Below the pieces are notes generated by a model. The model was not told where the DNA came from, ran no database searches, and was given only the letters and a program-made list of their open reading frames with translations. A stretch of DNA of 64,000 bases from JAAXGX01 sp965221595 (GTDB lineage Bacteria > Acidobacteriota > Vicinamibacteria > Vicinamibacterales > UBA8438). The DNA is taken from contig OZ244900.1 in the NCBI GenBank assembly GCA_965221595.1, positions 1,612,001 through 1,676,000 of the forward strand. The letters are read 5' to 3'. Below are positions 57,245-64,000 of the stretch, piece by piece (the stretch's first letter is position 1; each line of letters begins with the position of its first letter). The position numbers were made by a program, and so were the translations under genes.

Positions 57245-57430
57245 CTAGCCGACTCCGGTTCGCGTGACGATCGATCCGCGCAACCCCTCCATCGGTCCTG
57301 CCAGTTACGCCATGCGTTCGCGAAGGGTACCGATCTCCTCACGCAATCGTCGCACGCTGCGAGCCCAGGTGCGGATCGGACCCGCGAGCGCGACACCCAC
57401 CGTCACACCGGCGACGATTTCTCCGTTCAT
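57245..57430 (-). pseudogene. Small membrane-anchored protein gene interrupted by TAA
   Basis: ATG 57430 has a perfect AAGGAG site 5 nt upstream. The frame reads MNGEIVAGVTVGVALAGP, a membrane helix, then RSVRRLREEIGTLRERMA, stops at TAA (57305-57307), and resumes LAGPMEGLRGSIVTRTGVG to a TAG at 57245-57247. The sequence on both sides continues one amphipathic helix and the full length (61 residues) equals that of the plus-strand neighbour at 56774, so the TAA is probably a recent CAA-to-TAA change. A working 41-residue product (57305-57430) is possible. Confidence 0.5.
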
Positions 57431-57585
57431 GCCGGCTCCTTCGAGACGTGGTGGCCTCTTATCGTCAACATGGCAGGGAGCCTGAGACCCGGCCGCCCGT
57501 CCTCTGCGGGTTGCAACAGGCTGCATACTGGTGGATGTCCACGCGGCGCGCGACCGTGTCGGCGGTGGTGGACAGGGAGGCAGGC

Positions 57586-59490
57586 ATGGCGAAGCAGCTC
57601 GTGACGGTGGGCAGGGTCGCGACCGTGGGCGGATCGATGCTGATGCTGGCGGGGCTGGCTGGGGCGGGCCCGGCGCAGCAGCCCGCGCCGGACGGCGGGT
57701 CGGGCAGCGTGAGCTGCCGCATCGAGCAGGCACCGATGCGAGACGGCGTCGAGCTGGCGACCGAGGTGTATCTGCCTCCGGGCGAGGGACCGTTCCCGGT
57801 GATTCTGCAGCGCACGCCGTACAACCGGCGCCCGCCGAGCCCGGGTAGCGACTGCGACGCGGCGATCGGCCACTACTTCGCTGCGCGCGGCTACGCCACG
57901 CTCAACCAGGACACGCGCGGGCGCTACCGCTCGGAGGGCGAGTTCGATCCCATGCGCCAGGAGGCCCGGGACGGCTACGATGCAGTCGAGTGGGCGGCTG
58001 CCCGGCCCTGGTCCAACGGCAGGGTGGGCATGGTGGGGGGCTCGTACGTCGGGCTGACGCAGTGGCAGGCGGCGGTGGAACAGCCGCCGCACCTGGTGGC
58101 CATCGCCCCGCACTACAGCTCGTCGGACTACCTGCAGGGCTGGACGTACCAGGGCGGCGCGTTCGACCTGTGGTTCGCCCAGAGCTGGACGTCGCAGACC
58201 CTGGCGCCGGACACGCTGCAGCGGCGCCTGGAGGCAGCAGGCATGGCGCCCGACACCGTACAGCGGGAGGTCGAGGCGTTCGTCGCCGCGGGTCGCACGA
58301 AGCTCCTCGACGACTGGCTGTGGCAGATGCCGCTGAAGGACTTCGCGGCGTTCCGGCGCGACGGCAACATTGCCGCCTACTACGACGAGTGGCTCGCGCG
58401 GCCGGGCTACGACGACTACTGGGCCGACCTGGACGTCGAGACGAAGTATCCGCGCATCCGGGTTCCGGCACTCATCACCGGCGGCTGGTACGACGTCTTC
58501 CAGGAGGGCACGGTCCGCAACTTCATCGGGATGCGCGAGGCCGGCGGGTCGGAGGCCGCGCGCGACGGCACGCAGCTCGTCATGCGCGCACTCTGCCACG
58601 CCTGCCCGCCCGATACGACTGCGGGCGACATCGACTTCGGTCCGGATAACGCGTTCGATTTGAACGCGGCCTGGGCACGCTGGTTCGACTATTGGCTGAA
58701 GGGTATCGACAACGGCGTGGCGGACGACCCGGCGGTGCGGCTGTTCGTGATGCTGCCGCCGAACGAGGGCACCAGCGGCAGCGGCTTCTGGATCACGGCG
58801 GACGAGTTCCCGCTGCCGGACGCCGTCGAGACGCGCTTGTACCTGCGCAGTGGCGGCAACGCCAACACCTCGGCGGGGGACGGGCTCCTCACGGCCGACG
58901 GCCCCGGCGGGGCAGCGGACGAGTACGTCTACGATCCGGCCGATCCGGTTCCCACAGTCGGGGGCAACATGTGCTGCGCGAACGACCTGCTGCCCTCCGG
59001 CGCGTTCGATCAGCGGGAGGTGGAGCTGCGGGACGACGTCCTGGTCTACACGACGCCGCCGCTCGATGAGGATCTGACGGTCATCGGCCCGGTGCGGGTG
59101 GCGCTGTGGGCCGCATCGTCGGCCCCGGATACCGACTTCACCGCCAAGCTCGTGGACGTGCACCCGGACGGCTACGCCCACAACGTCTCGGAGGGGATCA
59201 TCCGGGCGCGCTACCGGGACTCCGATCACAGGGCGTCCTGGCTCACGCCGGGCGCCGTGCACGACTACACGATTGATCTGGGGTACACGGCCTCGGTGTT
59301 CCGCCGCGGACACCGCATCCGGCTCGAGGTCAGTTCATCCAACTTCCCGCACTTCGACCGCAACCCCAATACCGCGACTGCGTTCGGAGAAGAGGGAAAT
59401 CTCACGCCGACCACCCAGCGGGTATATCACGACGCCCTGCACCCGTCGCAGCTCGTGCTGCAGGTGGCCCCCGACGTCCGGGCGCCGTAG
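57586..59490 (+). CDS. CocE/NonD-family exported hydrolase
   Basis: A 634-residue alpha/beta-hydrolase of the CocE (cocaine esterase)/X-Pro dipeptidyl-peptidase S15 group. A signal peptide (residues about 1-32) is followed by PMRDGVELATEVYLP, then DTRGRYRSEGEF and the nucleophile elbow MVGGSYVGLTQ (Ser about residue 151). ITGGWYDVFQEG lies near the catalytic Asp region, and the C-terminal jelly-roll (PepX_C) starts near PLDEDLTVIGPV. Likely an ester or amide hydrolase in the periplasm or outside the cell. The ATG at 57586 has GGGAGG upstream; the frame is open earlier but lacks a signal there. It converges on the next gene with a 20-bp gap. Confidence 0.87.
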   Translation: MAKQLVTVGRVATVGGSMLMLAGLAGAGPAQQPAPDGGSGSVSCRIEQAPMRDGVELATEVYLPPGEGPFPVILQRTPYNRRPPSPGSDCDAAIGHYFAARGYATLNQDTRGRYRSEGEFDPMRQEARDGYDAVEWAAARPWSNGRVGMVGGSYVGLTQWQAAVEQPPHLVAIAPHYSSSDYLQGWTYQGGAFDLWFAQSWTSQTLAPDTLQRRLEAAGMAPDTVQREVEAFVAAGRTKLLDDWLWQMPLKDFAAFRRDGNIAAYYDEWLARPGYDDYWADLDVETKYPRIRVPALITGGWYDVFQEGTVRNFIGMREAGGSEAARDGTQLVMRALCHACPPDTTAGDIDFGPDNAFDLNAAWARWFDYWLKGIDNGVADDPAVRLFVMLPPNEGTSGSGFWITADEFPLPDAVETRLYLRSGGNANTSAGDGLLTADGPGGAADEYVYDPADPVPTVGGNMCCANDLLPSGAFDQREVELRDDVLVYTTPPLDEDLTVIGPVRVALWAASSAPDTDFTAKLVDVHPDGYAHNVSEGIIRARYRDSDHRASWLTPGAVHDYTIDLGYTASVFRRGHRIRLEVSSSNFPHFDRNPNTATAFGEEGNLTPTTQRVYHDALHPSQLVLQVAPDVRAP

Positions 59491-59510
59491 GGCGCATTCG
59501 GGCCGGGCTG

Positions 59511-60545
59511 CTAGCGGGATCCCTCGGTCGCGGCGGCGCGCTCCTGCGCACGCGAGCCGGCCAGCATGTTGTAGAGACCGTAGTTGCCTTCGTGACAGGC
59601 GTATTCGTACACGGGGCCTTCGGTGCGCGCCATCGGCAACGAGCCGCTCCACGGACGCGTCCATGTCTGCGGGTCGGTCACGGTGAACTCGTAGTCCAGC
59701 GTGTCGGGCCCGTTGCGCGTGAAGCGCTCCACCACGTGCAGGTCCTGGCTGAGGTTCGGGCCGAAGTTGCGGATGAAGGCGTGGCGGTTGAAGTGCGTCG
59801 TCTCCACCACCAGCGTGTCGCCCTCCCAGTGCCCGCGCGAGTCGCCCGCGAACTGCCGGATGGCCGGATCGATGTTCGGCCGCCCGTCGATGGGGATGAA
59901 GCGCACGTCGTGGATGTGCTCCTGGAGGATGGCGACGAAGTCCTCGTTCTGCACGATCTGGTAGTGGTTGTTGTAGGCAGTGGGGAACGAAGGGATACCG
60001 CGGTACCACAGGCAGCGGTCCCCGCCGTCGAGCTGCTCCCATGTGGCGGTGGGCAGGCGGCCGCCGCGCACGTCGGCAATGTGCCGCCACTCCGGCGACG
60101 CCATCCACGCTTCGAGCTCCGCTGTCAGCGGCGGCAGGCGGCCGTCGGACGGATCGGTGATGATGGAGGTGCGGCGAGTCGGCAGCACGGTTGTGCCGCG
60201 CTCCATCCAGAAGTTGTTGTAGGCGCCGGGCGCCCCATCGATGCCCCGGTCGACGCTCTGGCCGGCTATCGTCCGCTGCGCGGGCCGGTTCAGGAGCTCC
60301 TCGTTCTTCTGGATCTCCGCCTGCTCGATGCGGGCGGCTTCCTCCGCGGTCAGGAACTCCTGGTCGGCCTGCTCGACGGGGCGCTGGAACGGTGTCAGGG
60401 TCGAATTGTTCCAGATGCCCTGCAGGTCCGGGTCGCCCCACGCGGTGCGGAACGACTCGCCGGCCGGCTGGGCGGCGACGAATACGGGCGCCAGTGCCAC
60501 ACCGGCGATCACTGCGAAGGCGACGGCCAGCCATCCCTTGTTCAT
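59511..60545 (-). CDS. Exported hypothetical protein, probably lineage-typical
   Basis: A 344-residue secreted protein. A signal peptide (WLAVAFAVIAGVALAPVFVA) ends near residue 24 (AAQ). The mature protein begins WGDPDLQGIWNNSTLTPFQRP, a pattern I associate with uncharacterised secreted proteins common in Acidobacteriota (recall, not searched). It also has PIDGRPNIDPAIRQFAGDSRG, HWEGDTLVVETTHF and a C-terminal YEYACHEGNYGLYNMLAGSR with a lone Cys. Activity unknown. A GGAGGAGG ribosome site precedes the ATG at 60545. It lies 16 bp downstream of the DUF1552 gene in the same direction, so it is probably in the same operon. Confidence 0.75.
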   Translation of the reverse strand: MNKGWLAVAFAVIAGVALAPVFVAAQPAGESFRTAWGDPDLQGIWNNSTLTPFQRPVEQADQEFLTAEEAARIEQAEIQKNEELLNRPAQRTIAGQSVDRGIDGAPGAYNNFWMERGTTVLPTRRTSIITDPSDGRLPPLTAELEAWMASPEWRHIADVRGGRLPTATWEQLDGGDRCLWYRGIPSFPTAYNNHYQIVQNEDFVAILQEHIHDVRFIPIDGRPNIDPAIRQFAGDSRGHWEGDTLVVETTHFNRHAFIRNFGPNLSQDLHVVERFTRNGPDTLDYEFTVTDPQTWTRPWSGSLPMARTEGPVYEYACHEGNYGLYNMLAGSRAQERAAATEGSR

Positions 60546-60561
60546 CGGATCCTCCTCCGGG

Positions 60562-61947
60562 CTAGACGTCGGTTGCGAGTGACAGCGGCTCCAGGTCCAC
60601 GCGGCCGTTGCTGTCGCCGAAGCTGTCCGCGGGCACGCCGGCCTTGTCGAGCAGGCCAAGCAGCAGATTGGCCATCGGCGTCAGCTCGGCGAACTTGATG
60701 TGCCGCCCACTGCGCAGCCGGCCCGCACCGCCGCCGAGCAGCAGCAGCGGCAGGTTCTTGTGGTCGTGGAGGTTGCCGTTGCACATGCCGCTGCCGTGCA
60801 ACACCATCGAGTGGTCGAGCAGGCTGCCGCTGCCGTCGGGGGTCGCCGCGAGCCGCTCGGCGAAGTAGGCCAGCAACTGGCTGTAGTACGTGTTGATGCG
60901 GGCGATGGCCGCAATCTTCTCCGGCTTGTCCTGGTGGTGCGAGGTGCCGTGGTGGCCTTCGTTCACGCCGATCCACGGGAAGGTGCGGGCGCTCTGCTCG
61001 CGGCCGAGCTGCATGCTGAAGACGCGCGTGATGTCCGCCTGCCAGGTCAGCACGAGCAGATCGAACATCAGCTTCACATGCTCGTCGTACGATTCCGGAA
61101 TGCCGACCGGCCGGTCCGGCAACGCCAGCGTGGACTGCCCGGCCTGTTCTTCCGCACGTTGGATGCGCCGCTCGACCTCTCGGACCGCGTCGACGTAGTT
61201 GCTGACGCGGGTCCGGTCGCCGGCGCCGAGACTGCGCATGAGGCGCGCCATGTCGTCCGTCACCGAGTCGAGGATGCTGCGATCCTTGCGCATCTCGGCG
61301 CGACGCTGGTCGACCGTCCCGCCTTCGCCGAACAGGCGCTCGAATACCAGCCGCGGATTGTTTTCCATGGGCAGCGGCGTCGTCGGTGACGACCACGACA
61401 GCGTGTTGACGTATACGCAGTTGTAGCCGTTGTCGCAGTTGCCGACCAGGAAGCTGTTCTCCAGCGTCAGCTCCAGCGACGGCAGCCGCGTGTCGCGGCA
61501 GAGGCGCTGCGCGGCGAGCTGGTCGACCGTCGTGGCCAGCAGGACGTCGGCGCCCTCGGTCATCTTCGGCCGTGCGGCGCTCAGCCAACTGGCGTTCGAA
61601 CGCGTGTGCTCCGCGTTGCCGTCCGTTCCGTTGCCCTGCGCGTTGCGGTGCTCCATGTTGGTGAGGACGATGAGCTGGTCCTGCACCGCCGCGAGCGGCT
61701 GGAGGATGGGCGAGAGCGTGAGCGGGCCGGCGTCACCGGGCGGTGTCCACTGGTTCTGGGAACCCTTGGCCCACGACACGGAGCCGTGTGGAAAGTAGAT
61801 GAATCCGAGTCGCCGCACGGGATTCGCCGCTGTCCGGGCCATGGCCGACAGGGCCGGGACCATCGAGTCGAGCAGCGGCAGCGCGACGGTCGCGCCGACG
61901 CCGCGCAGGAACGTTCGCCGGGGCAGATGCTTCTTGGTGATCATCAT
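60562..61947 (-). CDS. DUF1552-family protein with Tat signal, copy 2
   Basis: A 461-residue protein with a twin-arginine signal (PRRTFLRGVGATVALPLLDS, about residues 9-28) and DUF1552 blocks such as FIYFPHGSVSWAKG, LPSLELTLEN, DRSILDSV, VEGH-like NEGHHGTSHHQD and DHSMVLHGSGMCNGNLHDH. Homologous to 45358-46692. The His-rich late region could bind metal (inference). The ATG at 61947 overlaps the DUF1592 stop (TCATGATG). It is coupled to the DUF1592 gene above and the lineage-type gene below. Confidence 0.88.
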   Translation of the reverse strand: MMITKKHLPRRTFLRGVGATVALPLLDSMVPALSAMARTAANPVRRLGFIYFPHGSVSWAKGSQNQWTPPGDAGPLTLSPILQPLAAVQDQLIVLTNMEHRNAQGNGTDGNAEHTRSNASWLSAARPKMTEGADVLLATTVDQLAAQRLCRDTRLPSLELTLENSFLVGNCDNGYNCVYVNTLSWSSPTTPLPMENNPRLVFERLFGEGGTVDQRRAEMRKDRSILDSVTDDMARLMRSLGAGDRTRVSNYVDAVREVERRIQRAEEQAGQSTLALPDRPVGIPESYDEHVKLMFDLLVLTWQADITRVFSMQLGREQSARTFPWIGVNEGHHGTSHHQDKPEKIAAIARINTYYSQLLAYFAERLAATPDGSGSLLDHSMVLHGSGMCNGNLHDHKNLPLLLLGGGAGRLRSGRHIKFAELTPMANLLLGLLDKAGVPADSFGDSNGRVDLEPLSLATDV

Positions 61948-64000
61948 GATTGCTGCGCTCGCCTCATCTGGAACGGCGTGCTCTCGACCACGCCGAGAAT
62001 GAGCGACGAGAAGCGGTAGCCCTCGGCGGCCGCCTCTCGCTCAATCGCCCGGATTGCCGGCATGTCGTAGTGCTCGACCGCCCGACCCAGGCCGTACGTC
62101 AGCAGCTTGCTCGCCAGCGTCCGCACGAACTGGTCCGATCGGGCCAGCAGGGCGTCGCGGAGCCCGCCGGCTCCGGCAAACGTCGTGCCATCCGGAAAGC
62201 TCCCCGTCACGTCCAGCGCCTCGAACCCTGCGGTGCGCTCCCGCCAGCGGCCAATCGCGTCGAAGTTCTCGAGCGACAGGCCGACGGGGTCCATTATCGC
62301 ATGACACGTGGCGCAGACCGGGTTGCGTCGGTGCTGGACCATGCGCTCGCGCATCGACAGCACGGCGTCCGAATCTCCCTCGCTCAGCGGCGGCACGTTG
62401 GCCGGCGGCGGGGGAGGCGGGGTACCGAGCAGGTTCTCCAGGATCCACTTGCCCCGCACGACGGGCGATGTCCGGGTGGCGTACGAAGTCACCGCCAGGA
62501 TGCTCCCCTGGCCGAGCAGACCGCCGCGCGGACTGCCTGCAGGCAGGGCGATGCGTCTGAAGTGGCTCCCGTAGACGCCCGGCATCCCGTAGTGTTTCGC
62601 CAGCCGTTCGTTGACGAAGGTGTAGTCCGCGTTCAGCAGGTCGAGCACGCTCCGATCTTCCCGAATGATGCTGTCGAAGAACAGCTCGGTTTCCTGCCGC
62701 AATGCCCGCCGCAGCGTCTCGTCGAAATCGGGAAACACGATGAAGTCGGGCGAGACCGCCGGCAGGTTGCGTAGATAGAGCCACTGCGCCGCGAAGTTCG
62801 TCACCAGCGAAGCGGCCCGGGGATCTGCCAGCATGCGGCGCACCTGCCGCGCGAGCACCCCGGGTTCCCGCAGCGTGCCGTCGCCGGCGACCGCCAGCAG
62901 GTCGTCGTCCGGCAGGCTGCTCCACAGGAAGAACGAGAGCCGCGACGCGAGCTCGAGGTCCGTGATGCGGTATGCAGCGTCCGTGGCGACGCCTTCCGGA
63001 TCGCGCTCGATGCGGAACAGGAAATCCGGGCTGACGAGCAGCCGGCGCAGGGCCATCTCGATGCCTGCCTCGAAGCCGCCCGCCGCACGCCCCTCGGCGT
63101 AGAAGTCGAGCAGGGTGTCGAGATCCTCGCGCGTCACCGGCCGGCGATAGGCGCGGCCGGCCAGGGTCGTGAGGATGTCCTCGGCGCAGGCGCGCTCGTC
63201 CGGCCCGCCGGGCAGCGGCCGGCAGGTGAAGACGCGGCGTCGGCTCGCCGTGTCGCCCGGTCCCGTCGCGTCGAAGGGGCCGGTGATCGTGATGGAGTAG
63301 ACGGCCGGCTGGGTGCGCTGGTCCCCGCCCACGGTGATGTGCACCTTGAGGAACGGCTGCCGGTGCCGCTCGACGACAGCGGATCCCTGGCTGACGAACG
63401 CCGCGCCCACGGTACGGGCCCCGGCCGCGACCGGCACGCGCACCACTAGATCGGCGTCGGCGCTGCGGTCGGGCTGATCGTACAGATTCGCCGCCACGCG
63501 CGCCGGGTCGCGCCGCGACCGGGGCTCGACGGTGAGGACCTGCACCGGTTCCCCGTCCAGGGTAATGACGACGTCGTGCGGCTCCCGTAGGCCCCCGATC
63601 CGGTTGCTGTTCCAGCTCTTGCCGAGCTCGACGCGTACTTCGTACTCGGCGTCGACCGGGAAGTTGTAGCGGAACGCGGCGCCGCCCCGCGTGCCGAACG
63701 GCAGGCCCTCCACGTGACGGTCCTGGTTCAGGTCCGACGGGACGATGAACGTGTCGGCGACCGCCGACCGCACGGGCGCGCCGACGGCCAGTCGGCTGAT
63801 CTTCTGCGCCGCGCCGAGGTAGCGCTCCATCCGCCCCGCATCGAGACCGCGCAGGCCCACGTTGTCGAATCCGGCACTGGAATCGTCCGCCGGTAGCAGA
63901 TCCGCGACGTCAATCTCCAGATCCAGCAGGTCGCGGATGGCGTTCTGGTACTCGGTGGCGTTGAGGCGGCGCAGCGCGTCGCTGCGGCCGGGGTCGGGAT
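61944..64000 (-). CDS. DUF1592-family secreted protein, copy 2, 5' end beyond window
   Basis: About 685 residues are visible on the minus strand; the N-terminus with the signal peptide and first CxxCH lies past the right edge. Visible order: DUF1587 (LRRLNATEYQNAIRDLLDL), then DUF1595/1592 (LAGRAYRRPVTREDLDTLL; SRLSFFLWSSLPDDDL), DUF1588 (ILAVTSYATRTSPVVRGKW; CATCHAIMDPVGLSLENFDAIG) and DUF1585 at the C-terminus. Homologous to 42920-45361 along its whole length. The stop overlaps the DUF1552 start, repeating the gene pair found at 42920-46692 but on the other strand. Confidence 0.88.
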   Translation of the reverse strand, partial: PDPGRSDALRRLNATEYQNAIRDLLDLEIDVADLLPADDSSAGFDNVGLRGLDAGRMERYLGAAQKISRLAVGAPVRSAVADTFIVPSDLNQDRHVEGLPFGTRGGAAFRYNFPVDAEYEVRVELGKSWNSNRIGGLREPHDVVITLDGEPVQVLTVEPRSRRDPARVAANLYDQPDRSADADLVVRVPVAAGARTVGAAFVSQGSAVVERHRQPFLKVHITVGGDQRTQPAVYSITITGPFDATGPGDTASRRRVFTCRPLPGGPDERACAEDILTTLAGRAYRRPVTREDLDTLLDFYAEGRAAGGFEAGIEMALRRLLVSPDFLFRIERDPEGVATDAAYRITDLELASRLSFFLWSSLPDDDLLAVAGDGTLREPGVLARQVRRMLADPRAASLVTNFAAQWLYLRNLPAVSPDFIVFPDFDETLRRALRQETELFFDSIIREDRSVLDLLNADYTFVNERLAKHYGMPGVYGSHFRRIALPAGSPRGGLLGQGSILAVTSYATRTSPVVRGKWILENLLGTPPPPPPANVPPLSEGDSDAVLSMRERMVQHRRNPVCATCHAIMDPVGLSLENFDAIGRWRERTAGFEALDVTGSFPDGTTFAGAGGLRDALLARSDQFVRTLASKLLTYGLGRAVEHYDMPAIRAIEREAAAEGYRFSSLILGVVESTPFQMRRAQQS

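Overview
This is a GC-rich (roughly 70% by eye), gene-dense bacterial chromosome segment. It probably comes from an Acidobacteriota, perhaps class Vicinamibacteria. That is inferred from gene content: tandem PQQ dehydrogenases, two DUF1592/DUF1552 pairs (a family combination typical of Acidobacteriota, Planctomycetota and Verrucomicrobiota), an acidobacterial-type secreted VWFA protein, a long zinc-binding HisRS, and outer-membrane features such as an autotransporter barrel and Tat/Sec signals. I see no insertion sequence, prophage, CRISPR array or rRNA. One tRNA gene, Val(CAC), is present.

Layout. 1-2745, minus strand: an MFS transporter cut by the left edge, DUF983, DUF2461 and DUF309 proteins. 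2801-7757, plus strand: an esterase, two glycosyltransferases and a radical SAM protein of the tetraether-lipid-synthase (Tes/MJ0619) type, which looks like an envelope-lipid cluster. 7870-9783: a GDSL-type autotransporter that lacks its nucleophile. 9797-10816: moaA. 10970-17664: a translation/RNA block (hisS, aspS, phoH, ybeY, CNNM/CBS, era) with start/stop overlaps, followed by mgtE and xthA. 20438-21449: a gene-poor, lower-GC pocket with a decayed GyrI-like gene and one small hypothetical gene. 21450-27794: acyltransferase and a beta-propeller protein (minus), then recO, glyQ and glyS (plus). 28057-31317: an exported protein made of about seven tandem 148-residue units encoded by 444-bp DNA repeats. 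31418-37138: rnd, ppdK, mutL.

37260-46692 is an extracytoplasmic oxidation module: two PQQ dehydrogenases, a secreted ankyrin protein, and a DUF1592 (CxxCH-bearing) plus DUF1552 (Tat-signal) pair. 46834-49825: a 56-aa membrane protein, rarA, a SpoU methyltransferase and greA. 49896-55825: a patatin-like protein with Gly in place of the catalytic Ser, a Rossmann-DHH fusion, a VWFA protein and uvrB. 55953-57430: a hypothetical exported protein, tRNA-Val and two tiny membrane-anchored proteins, one broken by a stop codon. 57586-64000: a CocE-type hydrolase, a lineage-type secreted protein, and a second DUF1552/DUF1592 pair running into the right edge.

Regulation. Against the GC-rich background, sigma70-like -10 hexamers (TATAAT, TAGAAT, CATAAT) stand out just upstream of many starts, usually without a -35. 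Four lie exactly 8 nt before the start codon, which would give leaderless transcripts. One full promoter (TTGACC-N17-CATAAT) precedes the tandem-repeat gene with a roughly 210-nt leader.

Limits. All calls come from reading the sequence; no database search was run. Functions of DUF families and the lipid role of the radical SAM cluster are inference.
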